64,000 bases of DNA from Tupaia tana (Eukaryota > Chordata > Mammalia > Scandentia > Tupaiidae): positions 868,001-932,000 of the forward strand of contig JAKSZU010000032.1 in NCBI GenBank assembly GCA_026018925.1, given 5' to 3'. Below, piece after piece: positions 1 through 12,700 of the stretch (within the stretch, counting starts at the first letter, position 1; every line of letters starts with the position of its first letter). A model generated the notes under the pieces. It saw nothing but the letters and a program-made list of their open reading frames with translations. It did no database searches and was not told where the DNA came from. The translations under genes were made by a program, and so were the position numbers.

Positions 1-168
1 TTACTCCCTCAAACTAAGTTCAAACCTAACCTAACCTGAAGCCTAAATCAAACCATACAGCTAACCCTAACCCTAGGCGGACACCTGAAGCTCAAACCCA
101 ACCCTAACCTGACCCTCACACTAACTCCAACCGTAACACTGATCCTAAAATTAACAGTAGCCCTATAC
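1..168 (+). repeat. First complete monomer (reference phase)
   Basis: This monomer sets the phase used here: TTACTCCCTC at 1, TTCAAACCTAACCTAACCTG from 20, the telomeric core at 61-77, CGGACACCTGAAGCTCAA following, and AACAGTAGCCCTATAC at the end. It departs from the usual form in three visible places: CATACAGCTAA instead of CATACACCTAA, CTGATCCTAAAATTAAC where CTGAACCGAAAACTAAC is usual, and CCCTATAC for CCCTAAAC. The half from GTAGCC to GCCTAA is well conserved through the window. The half from ACACCT to AACCG carries most differences that define monomer types. Confidence 0.9.
61..77 (+). promoter_or_regulatory. Intact telomeric core with two overlapping TRF-type motifs (example; recurs every monomer)
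   Basis: CTAACCCTAACCCTAGG holds two and a half perfect CCCTAA units. On the opposite strand it reads CCTAGGGTTAGGGTTAG, which has two overlapping matches to YTAGGGTTR, the known Myb-domain site of TRF1 and TRF2. It ends in the palindrome CCTAGG (an AvrII site), so an AvrII digest should give a 168-bp ladder. The core recurs in most monomers with scattered substitutions. Binding by telomere proteins is inferred from the motif only. Confidence 0.6.
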
Positions 169-1709
169 TTACTCCCTAAAACTAAGTTAAAACATAACCT
201 AACCTGAAGCCTATCTCAAACCATAGACCTAACCCTAACCCTAGGCGGACACCTGAAGCTCAACCCCAACCCTAGCCTGACCCTGACGCTATCTCCAACC
301 GTACAACTGAACTGAAAACTAACAGTAGCCCTAAACTTAATCCCTCAAACTAAGTTCAAACCTAACCTAACCTGAAGCCTAACTCAAACCATAGACCTAA
401 CCCTAACCCTAGGCGGACACCTGAAGCTCAACCCCAACCCTAACCTGACCCTGACGCTAACTCCAACAGTAACAGTTACCCGAAAACTAACAGTAGCCCT
501 AAACTTACTCCCTCAAACTAACTTCAAACCTAACCTAACTTGAAGCCTAACTCAAACCATAGACCTAACCCTAACCCTAGGCGGACACCTGTAACTCAAC
601 CACAACCCTAACCAGACCCTGACGCTATCTCCAACCGTAACACTGAACTGAAAACTAACAGTAGCCCTAAACTTACTCCCTCAAACTAAGTTCAAACCTA
701 ACCTAACCTGAAGCCTAACTCAAACCATAGACCTCACCCTAACCCAAGGCGGAAACCTGAAGCTCAACCCCAACCCTAACCTGACCCTGACGCTATCTCC
801 AACCGTAACACTGAACCGAAAACTAACAGTAGCCCTAAACTTACTCAATCAAACTAAGTTCAAACCTAACCTAACCTGAACCCTAACTCAAATCACAGAC
901 CTAACCCTAACCCTAGGCGGACACCTTAAGCTCAACCCCAACCCTAACCTGGCCCTGACGCTAACTCCAACCGTAACAGTTACCCGAAAAGTAACAGTAG
1001 CCCTAAACTTACTGCCTCAAATTAAGTTCCAACCTAACCTAACCTGAAGCCTAAATCAAACAATACACCTAACCCTAACCCTAGGCGGACACCTGAAGTT
1101 CAAACCCAACCCTAACCTAACCCTCACGCTAATTCCAACCGTACAACTGAACCGAAAACTAACAGTAGCCCTAAACTTAATCCCTCAAACTAAGTTCAAA
1201 CCTAACGTAACCTGAGGCCTAACTCAAACCATAGACCTAACCCTAACCCTAGGCGGACACCTGAAGCTCAACCCCAACCCTAACCTGACCCTGACGCTAA
1301 CTCCAACAGTAACAGTTACCCGAAAACTAACAGTAGCCCTAAACTTAATCCCTCAAACTAACTTCAAACCTAACCTAATTTGAAGCCTAACTCAAACCAT
1401 AGAACTAACCCTAACCCTAGGCGGACACCTGAAACTCAACCACAATCCTAACAAGAACCTGACGCTATCTCCAACCGTAACACTGAACCGAAAACTAACA
1501 GTAGCCCTAAACTTACTCCCTCAAACTACGTTCAATCCTAACCTAACCTGAAGCCTAAATGAAAACATAGACCTAACCCTAACCCTAGGCGGACACCTTA
1601 TGCTTAACCCCCACCCTAACCTGACCCTGACGCTTACTCCAACCGTAACAGTTAAATGAAAACTAACAGTAGCCCTAAACTGTCTCCCTCAAACTAAGTT
1701 CAAACCTAA

Positions 1710-2715
1710 ACTAACCTGAAGCCTCACTCAAACCACAGACCTAACCCTAACCCTAGGAGGACACCTAAAGCTCAACCCCAACCCTAACCTGACCCTCACG
1801 CTAACTCCAACCGTAACACAGTACCGAAAACTAACAGTAGCCCTAAACTTACTCCCTCAAACTAAGTTCAAACCTAACCTAACCTGAAGCCGAACTCAAA
1901 CAATAGACGTAAACCTAACCCTAGGCGGACACCTTAAGCTTGACCCTAACCCTAACCTGACCCTGACGCTTACTTCAACCGTAACAGTTAACCGAAAATT
2001 AACAGTAGCCCTAAACTTACTCCCTCAAACTAATTGCAAACCTAACCTAACATGAAGCCTAACTCAAACCACAGACCTAACCCTAACCCTAGGCAGACAC
2101 CTTAAGCTCAACCCCAACCCTAACCGGACCGTCACGCTAACTCCAAACGTAACATTGAACCGAAAACTAACAGTAGCCCTAAACTTATTCCCTCAAACTA
2201 AGTTCAATCCTAACCTAACCTGAAGCCTAAATGAAACCATAGACCTAACCCTACCCCTAGGAGGACACCTTAAGCACAACCCCAACCCTAACCTGACCCT
2301 CACGCTAACTCCAACCGTAACACTGAACCGAAAACTAACAGTAGCCCTAAACATACTCCCTCAAACTAAGTTCAAACCTAACCTAACCTGAAGACTAACT
2401 CAAACAATAGACCTAACCCTAACCCTAGCGGACACCTTAAGCTTGACCCCAACCCTAACCTGACCCTGACGCTTACTCCACCGTAACAGTTAACCGAAAA
2501 CTAACAGTAGCCCTAAACTTACTCCCTCAAACTAAGTTCAAACCTAACCTAACCTGAAGCCTAACTCAAACCACAGACCTAACCCTAACCCTAGGCGAAC
2601 ACCTTAAGCTTAACCCCAACCCTAACCGGACCCTCACGCTAACTCCAAACGTAACATTGAACCGAAAACTAACAGTAGCCCTAAACTTACTCCCTCAAAC
2701 TAAGTTCAATCCTAA
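1710..2715 (+). repeat. Three-monomer higher-order repeat, two copies
   Basis: Three monomer types follow each other twice: one with CTGACCCTCACGCTAAC, one with CAATAG and AAGCTTGAC, and one with CCACAG, ACCGGACC and ACATTGAACC. AAGCTTGAC falls at 1936 and 2439, an offset of 503 bp, which is three monomers less one base; the second copy lacks a G at about 2427 (CTAGCGGAC). The copies differ at many positions, so this duplication is older than those further right. A related block recurs near 2824 (GTTAAATGAA, also at 1651, offset 1,173 bp). Confidence 0.65.
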
Positions 2716-4249
2716 CCTAACCTGAAGCCTAAATGAAACCATAGACCTAACCCTAACCCTAGGCGGACACCTTATGCTTAACCCCCACCTAACCTGACCC
2801 TGACGCTTACTCCAACCGTAACAGTTAAATGAAAACTAACAGTAGCCCTAAACTGTCTCCCTCAAACTAAGTTCAAACCTAACCTAACCTGAAGCCTAAC
2901 TCAAACAATAGACCTAACCCTAACCTTAGGGGGACACCTTAAGCTTAACCCCAAACCTAACCTGACCCTGAGGCTAAATTGAACCGTAACACTGAACCAA
3001 AAACTAACAGTGGCCCTAAACTTACTCCCTCAAACTAAGTTCAGTCCTAACCTAACCTGAAGCCTAAATGAAACCATAGACCTAACCCTAACCCTAGGCG
3101 GACACCTTATGCTTAACCCCCACCCTAACCTGTCCCTGACGCTTACTCCAACCGTAACAGTTAAACGAAAACTAACAGTAGCCCTAAACTTACTCCCTCA
3201 AACTAAGTTCAAACCTAACCTAACCTGAAGCCTAAATCAAACCACACACCTAACCCTAACCCTAGGCGGACACCTTAAGCTCAACCCCAAACCTAACATG
3301 ACCCTGACGCTTACTCCAACCGTAACAGTTAACCGAAAACTAACAGTAGCCCTAAACTGACTCCCTCAAACTAAGTTCAAACCTAACCTAACCTGAAGCC
3401 TAAATCAAATCATAGACCTAACCCTAACCCTAGGCGGACACCTTATGCTTAACCCCCACCCTAACGGGACCCTGACGCTTACTCCAACTGTAACAGTTAA
3501 CCGAAAACTAACAGTAGCCCTAAACTTACTCCCTCAAACTAACTTCAAACCTAACCTAACCTGAAGCCTAAATCAAACCATACACCTAACCCTAACCCTA
3601 GGCGGACACCTTAAGCTCAACCCCAACCCGAACCTGGCCCTGACGCTAACTCCAACAGTAACAGTTACCCGAAAACTAACAGTAGCCCTAAACTTACTCC
3701 CTCAAACTAACTTCAAACCTAACCTAACTTGAAGCCTAACTGAAACCATAGACCTAACCCTAACCCTAGGCGGACACCTGAAACTCAACCACAACCCTAA
3801 CCAGACCCTGACGCTATCTCCAACCGTAACACTGAACCGAAAACTAAAAGTAGCCCTAAACTTACTCCCTCAAACTAAGTTCAAACCTAACCTAACCTGG
3901 ACCCTAACTCAAACCACAGACCTAACCCTAACCCTAGGCGGACACCTGAAGCTCAATCACAACCCTAACCTGACCCTGACGCTATCTCCAACTGTAACAC
4001 TGAACCGAAAACTAACAGTAGCCCTAAACTTACTCCCTCAAACTAAGTTCAAACCTAACCTAACCTGAAGCCTAACTCAAACCACAGACCTAACCCTCAC
4101 CCTAGGAAGACACCTTAAGCTCAACCCCAACCCTAACCTGACCCTCACGCTATCTCCAACCGAAACACTGAACCGAAAACTAACAGTAGCCCTAAACTTA
4201 CTCCCTCATACTAAGTTCAAACCTAACCTAACCTGAAGCCTAACTCAAA
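2716..4249 (+). repeat. Diverged satellite, no resolved higher-order repeat
   Basis: About nine ordinary monomers of mixed type. Those with TTATGCTTAACCCCC alternate with CTTAAGCTC types. A typical pair of types appears at about 3780-3900: CTGAAACTCAACCACAACCC followed by a monomer with CCTGGACCCTAACTC. No clear paralogous block of several monomers was found, and nothing other than satellite is visible. Confidence 0.7.
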
Positions 4250-4720
4250 CAATAGACCTAACCCTAACCCTAGGCGGACACCTTAAGCTTGACCCCAACC
4301 CTAATCTGACCCTGAGGATAATTTCAACCGTAACACTGAACCAAAAAATAAATAGGCCTAAACTTACTCCCTCAAACTAAGTTCAAACCTAACCTAACCT
4401 GAAGCCTAACTCAAACCATAGACCTAACCCTAACCCTAGGCGGACAGCTGAATCTCAAACCCAACCCTAACATGACCATGACGCTATCTCCAACCATAAC
4501 ACTGAACCAAAAACTAACAGTAGCCCTAAACTTACTCGCTCAAACTAAGTTCAAACCTAACCTAACCTGAAGCCTAAATCAAATCATAGACCTAACCCTA
4601 ACAATAGGCGGACATCTGAAGCTCAACCCCAACCCTAACCTGACCCTGACGCTATCTCCAACCGTAACTATGAACCGAAAACTAACAGTAGCCCTAAACT
4701 TACTCCCTCAAACTAAGTTC
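4250..4720 (+). repeat. Four-monomer cassette, partial copy 1
   Basis: First appearance of a recurring series: a CAATAG/AAGCTTGAC monomer ending in the short AAAAAATAAATAGGCCT form, then CTGAATCTCAAACCC with CATGACCATGACG, then CTCGCTCAAAC leading to ACAATAGGCGG. The fourth member (CCCTATCTCAAACCACAG, AGGTGGAC) is missing. It shares rare variants with 7.8-8.3 kb at an offset of about 3,522 bp. Confidence 0.7.
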
Positions 4721-5519
4721 AAACCTAACCTAACCTGATGCCTAAATCAAATGATAGACCTAACCCTAACCCTGGGCGGACACCTTAAACTTGACCCCAA
4801 CCCTAACCTGACCCTGACGCTTACTCCAACCGTAACAGTTAACCGAAAACTAACAGTAGCCCTAAACTGACTCCCTCAAACTAAGTTCAAACCTAACCTA
4901 ACCTGAAGCCTAAATCAAATCATAGACCTAACCCTAACTCAAGGCGGACACCTTATGCTTAACCCCCACCCTAACGTGACCCTGACGCTTACTCCAACTG
5001 TAACAGTTAACCGAAAACTAACAGCAGCCCTAAACTTACTCCCTCAAACTAACTTCAAACCTAACCTAACCTGAAGCCTAAATCAAACCATACACCTAAC
5101 CCTAACCCTAGGCGGACACCTGAAACTCAGCCACAACCCTAACCAGACCCTGACGCTATCTCCAACCGTAACACTGAACCGAAAACTAACAGTAGCCCTA
5201 AACTTACTCCCTCAAACTAAGTTCAAACCTAACCTAACCTGTACCCTAACTCAAACCATAGACCTAACCCTAACCCTAGACGGACACCTGAAGCTCAATC
5301 ACAAACCTAACCTGACGCTGACGCTATCTCCAACCATAACACTGAAACGAAAACTAACAGTAGCCCTAACTTACTCCCTCAAACTAAGTTCAAACCTAAC
5401 CTAACCTGAAGCCTAACTCAAACCACAGACCTAACCCTAACCCTAGGAGGACACCTTAAGCTCAACCCCAACCCTAACCTGACCCTCCCGCTATCTCGAA
5501 CCGAAAAACTGAACCGAAA

Positions 5520-6455
5520 ACTAACAGTAGCCCTAAACTTACTCCCTCAAACTAAGTTCAAACCTAACCTAACCTGAAGCCTAACTCAAACAATAGACCT
5601 AACCCTAACTCTAGGCGGACATCTTAAGCTTGACCCCAAACCTAACCTGACCCTGACGCTTACTCCAACTGTAACAGTTAACCGAAAACTAACAGTAGCC
5701 CTAAACTTACTCCCTCAATCTAAGTTCAAACCTAACCTAACCTGAAGCCTAACTCAAACAATAGACCTAACCCTAACACTAGGCGGACACCTAATTGTCC
5801 CCAACCCTAACCTGACCCTGAGGCTAAATTCAACCGTAACACTGAACCAAAAAATAAAATAGGCCTAAACTTACTCCCTCAAACTAAGTTCAAACCTAAC
5901 CTAACCTGAAGCCTAAATGAAAGCATAGACCTAACCCTAACCCTAGGCGGACACCTTATGGATAACCCCCACCATAATCTGACCCTGACGCTTACTCCAA
6001 CCATAACAGTTAAACGAAAACTAACAGTAGCCCTAAACTTACTCCCTCAAACTAAGTTCAAACCTATCCTAACCTGAAGACTAAATCAAACCATACACCT
6101 AACCCTAACCCTAGGCGGACACCTAAAGCTCAACCCCAAACCGAACCTGGCCCTGACGCTAACTCCAACAGTAACAGTTACCCGAAAACTAACAGTAGCC
6201 CTAAACTTACTCCCTCAAACTAACTTCAAACCTAACCTAACCTGAAGCCTAACTCAAACCATAGACCTAACCCTAACTCTAGGCGGACACCTGAAGCTCA
6301 ACCCCAACCCTAACCTGACCCTGACGCTATCTCCAACCGTAACACTGAACCGAAAACTAACAGTAGCCCTAAACTTACTCCCTCAAACTAAGTTCAAACC
6401 TAACCTAACCTGAAGCCTAACTCAAACCACAGACCTAACACTAACCCTAGGAGGA
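5520..6455 (+). repeat. Duplicated block, left member of the 3,184-bp pair
   Basis: Matches 8,700-9,635 over about 5.5 monomers. The diagnostic rare form CTAATTGTCC (a 3-bp loss relative to CTTAAGCTTGACC) lies at 5791 here and at 8974 in the partner. Both also share AAAATAAAATAGGCCT, TTATGGATAACCCCC, TAAGGTTCs' usual replacement CCTATCCTAACCTGAAGACT, and AACTCTAGGCGG. The spacing is 19 monomers less about 8-9 bases. The members differ at scattered single bases. Confidence 0.75.
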
Positions 6456-7779
6456 CACCTTAAGCTCAACCCCAACCCTAACCTGACCCTCACACTAACT
6501 CCAACCGTAACACTGAAACGAAAACTAACAGTAGCCCTAAACTTACTCCCTCAAACTAAGTTCAAACCTAACTAACCTGAAGCCTAACTCAAACAATAGA
6601 CCTAACCCCAACCCTAGGCGGACACCTTAAGCTTGACCCCTACCCTTACCTGACCCTGAGGCTAAATTCAACCGTAACACTGAACCAAAAAATACAATAG
6701 GCCTAAACTTACTCCCTCAAACTAAGTTCAAACCTAACATAACCAGAAGCCTAACTCAAATCATAGACCTAACGCTAACAATAGGCGGACACCTGAAGCT
6801 CAACCCCAACCCTAACCTGACCCTGACGCTATCTCCAACCGTAACACTGAACCGAAAACTAACAGTAGCCCTAAACTTACTCCCTCAAACTAAGTTCAAA
6901 CCTAACCTAACCTGAAGCCTAAATCAAATCATAGACCTAACCCTAACCCTGGGCGGACACCTTAAGCTCAACCCCAACCCTAACCTGACCTCCAGGCTAA
7001 CTCCAACCATATCACTGAAGCGAAAACTAAGAGTAGCCCTAAACTTACTCCCTCAAACTAAGTTCAATCCTAACCTAACCTGAAGCCTAAATGAAACCAT
7101 AGACCTAACCCTAACCCTAGGCAGACACCTTAACTTCAACCCCAAACCTAATCTGACCCTGACGCTTACTCCAACTGTAACAGTTAACCGAAAACTAACA
7201 GTAGCCCTAAACTTACTCCCTCAAACTAAGTTCAAACATAACCTAACCTGAAGCCTAAATCAAACCATACACCTAACCCTAACCCTAGGTGGACACCTTA
7301 AGCTCAACCCCAACCCTAACCTGGCCGTGACGCTAACTCCAATCGTAACAGTTACCCGAAAACTACCAGTAGCCCTAAACTTACTCCCTCAAACTAAGTT
7401 CAAACCTAACCTAACCTGAAGCCTAAATCAAACCATACACCTAACCCTAACCCTAGGCGGACACCTGAAGCTCAAACCCAACCCTAACCTGACCTTCACG
7501 CTAACTCCAAACGTAACACTGAACCGAAAACTAACAGTAGCCCTAAACTTACTCACTCAAACTAAGTTCAAACGTAACCTAACCTGGAGCCTAAATCAAA
7601 CCATGGACCTAACCCTAACCCTAGGCAGACACCTCAAGCTAACCCCAACCCTGACCTGACCCTGACGCTAACTCAAACCATAATATTGAACCGAAAACTA
7701 ACAATAGCCCTAAACTTACTCTCTCAAACTAAGTTCACACCTAACCTAACCTGAAGCCTAAATCAAACCATACACCTAA

Positions 7780-8330
7780 TCCTAACCCTAGGCGGACACA
7801 TTAAGCTTGACCCCAACCCTAACCTGACCCTGAGGCTAAATTCAACCGTAACACTGAACCAAAAAATACAATAGGCCTAAACTTACTCCCTCAAACTAAG
7901 TTCAAACCTAACCTAACCTGAAGCCTAACTCAAACCATAGACCTAACCCTAACCCTAGGCGGACACCTGAATCTCAAACCCAACCCTAACATGACCATGA
8001 CGCTATCTGCAACCATAACACTGACCCAAAATCTAACAGTAGCCCTAAACTTACTCGCTCAAGCTAAGTTCAAACTTAACCTAACCTGAAGCCTAAATCA
8101 AATCATAGACCTAACCCTAACAATAGGCGGACACCTGAAGCTCAACCCCAATCCTAACCTGACCCTGACTCTATCTCCAACCGTAACACTGACCCGAAAA
8201 CTAACAGTAGCCCTAAACTTACTCCCTCAAACTAAGTTCAAAACTATCCTAACCTGAACCCTATCTCAAACCACAGACCTAACCCTAACCCTAGGTGGAC
8301 ACCTTAAGCTCAACCCCAACCCTAACCTGA
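7780..8330 (+). repeat. Four-monomer cassette, copy 2
   Basis: Order is AAGCTTGACC with AATACAATAGGCCT (AGGCCT at 7873), CTGAATCTCAAACCC with CATGACCATGACG, CTCGCTCAAGC with ACAATAGGCGG, then CCCTATCTCAAACCACAG with AGGTGGAC. The fourth monomer then switches to the CTGACCTCCAGG type in place of ACCAGACATTCACG, so an exchange junction probably lies near 8,310-8,330. Confidence 0.75.
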
Positions 8331-8699
8331 CCTCCAGGCTAACTCCAACCATATCACTGAACCGAAAATTAAGAGTAGCCCTAAACTTACTCCCTCAAAC
8401 TAAGTTCAATCCTAACCTAACCTGAAGCCTAAATGAAATCATAGACCTAACCCTAACCATAGGCGGACACCTTATGGTTAACCCCCACCCTAACCTGACC
8501 CTGACGCTTACTCCAACCGTAACAGTTAAACGAAAACTAACAGTAGCCCTAAACTTACTGCCTCAAATTAAGTTCAAACCTATCCTAACCTGAAGACTAA
8601 ATCAAACCATACACCTATCCCTAACCCTAGGCGGACACCTTAAGCTAAACCCCAATCCGAACCTGGCCCTGACGCTAACTCCAACAGTAACAGTTACCC

Positions 8700-9635
8700 G
8701 AAAACTAACAGAAGCCCTAAACTTACTCCCTCAAACTAAGTTCAAACCTAACCTAACCTGAAGCCTAACTCAAACAATAGACCTAACCCTAACCCTAGGC
8801 GGACACCTTAAGCTTGACCCCAAACCTAACCTGACCCTGACGCTTACTCCAACTGTAACAGTTAACTGAAAACTAACAGTAGCCCTAAACTTACTCCCTC
8901 AATCTAAGTTCAAACCTAACCTAACCTGAAGCCTAACTCAAACAATAGACCTAACCCTAACACTAGGCGGACACCTAATTGTCCCCCACCCTAACCTGAC
9001 CCTGAGGCTAAATTCAACCGTAACACTGAACCAAAAAATAAAATAGGCCTAACCTTACTCCCTCAAACTAAGTTCAAACCTAACCTAACCTGAAGCCTAA
9101 ATGAAAGCATAGACCTAACCCTAACCCTAGGCGGACACCTTATGGATAACCCCCACCATAATCTGACCCTGACGCTTACTCCAAACGTAACAGTTAAACG
9201 AAAACTAACAGTAGCCCTAAACTTACTCCCTCAAACTAAGTTCAAACCTATCCTAACCTGAAGACTAAATCAAACCATACACCTAACCCTAACCCTAGGC
9301 GGACACCTAAAGCTCAACCCCAAACCGAAGCTGGCCCTGACGCTAACTCCAACAGTAACAGTTACCCGAAAACTAACAGTAGCCCTAAACTTACTCCCTC
9401 AAACTAAGTTCAAACCTAACCTAACCTGAAGCCTAATTCAAACCATAGACCTAACCCTAACTCTAGGCGGACACCTGAAGCTCAACCCCAACCCTAACCT
9501 GACCCTGACGCTATCTCCAACCGTAACACTGAACCGAAAACTAACAGTAGCCCTAAACTTACTCCCTCAAACTAAGTTCAAACCTAACCTAACCTGAAGC
9601 CTAACTCAAACCACAGACCTAACACTAACCCTAGG
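8700..9635 (+). repeat. Duplicated block, right member of the 3,184-bp pair
   Basis: Partner of 5,520-6,455. It carries CTAATTGTCC at 8974 and AATAGGCCTAACC (AGGCCT at 9045). The left edge falls just after AACAGAAGCCC at about 8,710; the right edge is where CTAGGCGGACACCTGAACC here replaces CTAGGAGGACACCTTAAG in the partner. Confidence 0.75.
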
Positions 9636-10299
9636 CGGACACCTGAACCTCAACCCCAACCCTAACCTGACCCTGACGCTATCTCCAACCGTAACACTGA
9701 ACCGAAAACTAACAGTAGCCCTAAACTTACTCCCTCAAACTAAGTTCAAACCTAACCTAACCTGAAGCCTAACTCAAACCACAGACCTAACCCTAACCCT
9801 AGGCGGACACCTTAAGCTCAACCCCAACCCTAACCTGGCCCTGACTCTAACTCCAACCGTAACAGTTACCCGAAAACTAACAGTAGCCCTAAACTTACTG
9901 CCTCAAACTAAGTTCCAACCTAACCTAACCTGAAGCCTAAATGAAACCATACACCTAACCCTAACCCTAGGCGCACACTTTAAGCTCAACCCCAACCCTA
10001 ACCTGGCCATGACGCTAACTCCAACAGTAACAGTTACCCGAAAACTAACAGTAGCCCTAAACTTACTCCCTCAAACTAAGTTCAAACCTAACCTAACCTG
10101 AAGCCTAACGCAAACCACAGACCTAACCCTAACCGTAGGCGGACACCTGAAGCTCAACCCTAACCCTAACTTGACCCTCACGCTAACTCCAAACGTAACA
10201 CTGAACCAAAAACTAACAGTAGCCCTAAACTTACTCCCTCAAACTAAGTTCAAACCTAACCTAACCTGAAGCCTAACTCAAACAATAGACCTACCCTAA
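9636..10299 (+). repeat. Ordinary satellite between duplicated blocks
   Basis: About four monomers of the CTTAAGCTC/CCTGGCC and ACCCTCACGC/CCAAACG types. One base is missing from the telomeric core at about 10,291 (AGACCTACCCTAACC). No gene or other element is visible. Confidence 0.7.
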
Positions 10300-12700
10300 C
10301 CCTAGGCGGACACCTTAAGCTCAACCCCAAACCTAACCAGACCCTGACACTTAATCCAACCATAACAGTTAACCGAAAACTAACAGTAGCCCTAAACTTA
10401 CGCCCTCAAACTAAGTTCAAACATAACCTAACCTGAAGCCTAAATAAAACCATACACCTAACCGTAACTCTAGGCGGACACCTTAAGCTCAACCCCAAAC
10501 ATAACCTGGCCCTAACGCTAACTCCAACCGTAACAGTTACCCGAAAACTAACAGTAGCCCTAAACTTACTCACTAAAACTAAGTTCAAACGTAACCTAAC
10601 CTGGAGCCTAAATCAAACCATGGACCTAACCCTAACCCTAGGCAGACACCTCATGCTAACCCCAACCCTAACCTGACCCTGACGCTAACTCCAATCATAA
10701 TACTGAACCGAAAACTAACAATAGCCCTAAACTTACTCCCTCACACTAAGTTCACACCTAACCTAACCTGAAGCCTAAATCAAACCATACACCTAACCCT
10801 AACACAAGGTGGACACCTTAAGCTCAACCCCTACCCGAACCTGGCCCTGACGCTAACTCCAACAGTAACAGTTACCCGAAAACTAACAGTAGCCCTAAAC
10901 TTTCTCCCTGAAACTAACTTCAAACCTAACCTAACTTGAAGCCTAACTCAAACCATAGACCTAACCCTAACCCTAGGTGGACACCTGAAACTCAATCACA
11001 ACCCTAACCAGACCCTGACGCTATCTCCAACCGTAACACTGAACCGAAAACTAACAGTAGCCCTAAACTTACTCCCTCAAACTAAGTTCAAACCTACCCT
11101 AACCTGGACCCTAACTCAAACCATAGACCTAACCCTAACCCTAGGCGGACACCGGAAGCTCAATCACAACCCTAACCTGACCCTGACGCTATCTCCAACC
11201 GTAACACTGAACCGAAAACTAATAGTAGCCCTAAACTTACTCCCTCAAACTAAGTTCAAATCTAACATAACCTGAAGCCTCACTCAAACCACAGACCTAA
11301 CCCTAACCCTAGGAGGACACCTTTAGCTCAACCCCAACCCTAACCTGACACTCACGCTAACTCCAACCGTAACACTGTACCGAAAACTAACAGTAGCCCT
11401 AAACTTACTCCCTCAAACTAAGTTCAAACCTAACCTAACCTGAAGCCTAACTCAAACAATAGACCTAACCCTAACCCTAGGCGGACACCTTCAGCTTGAC
11501 CCCAACCCTAACCTGACCCTCAGGCTAAATTCAACCGTAACACTGAACCAAAAATACAATAGGCCTAAACTTACTCCCTCAAACTAAGTTCAAACCTAAC
11601 CTAACCTGAAGCCTAACTCTAACCATAGACCTAACCCTAAGCCTAGGCGGACACCTGAATCTCAAACCCAACCCTAACTTGACCATGACGCTATCTCCAA
11701 ACATAACACTGAACCAAAAACTAACAGTAGCCCTAAACTTACTCGCTCAAACTAAGTTCAAACCTAACCTAACCTGAAGCCTAAATCAAATCATAGACCT
11801 AACCCTAACAATAGGCGGACACCTGAAGCTCAACCCCTACCCTAACCTGACCCTGACGCTATCTCCAACCGTAACACTGAACCGAAAACTAACAGTAGCC
11901 CTAAACTTACTCCGTCAAACTAAGTTCAAACCTAACCTAAACTGAACCCTATCTGAAACCACAGACCTAAGCCTAACCCTAGGTGGACACCTTAAGATCA
12001 ACCCCAACCCTAACCAGACATTCACGCTAACTCCAAATGTAACACTGAACCAAAAACTAACAGTAGCCCTAAACTTACTCCCTCAAACTAAGTTCAAACC
12101 TAACCTAACCTGAAGCCTAAATCAAATCATAGACCTAACCTTAACCCTAGGCGGACACCTTAAGCTCAACCCCAACCCTAACCTGACCTCCAGGCTAACT
12201 CCAACCATATCACTGAACCGAAAACTAAGACTAGACCTAAACTTACTCCCTCAAACTAAGTTCAATCCTAACCTAACCTGAAGCCTAAATGAAACCATAG
12301 ACCTAACCCTAACCCTAGGCGGACACCTTATGGTTAACCCCCACCATAACCTGACCCTGACGCTTACTCCAACCGTAACAGTTAAACGAAAACTAACAGT
12401 AGCCCTAAACTTACTCCCTCAAACCAAGTTCAAACCTATCCTAACCTGAAGACTAAATCAAACCATACACCTAACCCTAACCATAGGCGGACACCCCTAG
12501 CTAACCCCAACCCGAACCTGGCCCTGACGCTAACTACAACAGTAACAGTTACCCGAAAACTAACAGTAGCCCTAAACTTACTCCCTCAAACTAACTTCAA
12601 ACCTAACCTAACTTGAAGCCTAACTCAAACCATAGACCTAACCCTAACCCTAGGCGGACACCTGAAACTCAACCACATCCCTAACCAGACCCTGACGCTA
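10300..12700 (+). repeat. Duplicated block, left member of the 3.2/3.36-kb pair
   Basis: Matches 13,490-16,060. Shared rare forms include TTACGCCCTCAAAC, AAATAAAACCATACACC with GTAACTCTAGG or GTAATTCTAGG, CACTAAAACTAAG, AACGTAACCTAACCTGGAGC, CAAACCATGGACC, and later the full four-monomer cassette. The offset is 3,188 bp at the left and 3,357 bp further right, so the right member has one additional monomer (about 13,981-14,148) or this member lost it. Most differences are single bases. Confidence 0.85.
11440..12052 (+). repeat. Four-monomer cassette, copy 3 (complete)
   Basis: Complete series: CAATAG with AGCTTGACC and the short AATACAATAGGCCT form (AGGCCT at 11561), CTGAATCTCAAACCC with CTTGACCATGACG, CTCGCTCAAAC with ACAATAGGCGG, then CCCTATCTGAAACCACAG with AGGTGGAC and ACCAGACATTCACG. 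It lies inside the 10.3-12.7-kb duplicated block and repeats at 14.8-15.4 kb. Confidence 0.85.
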
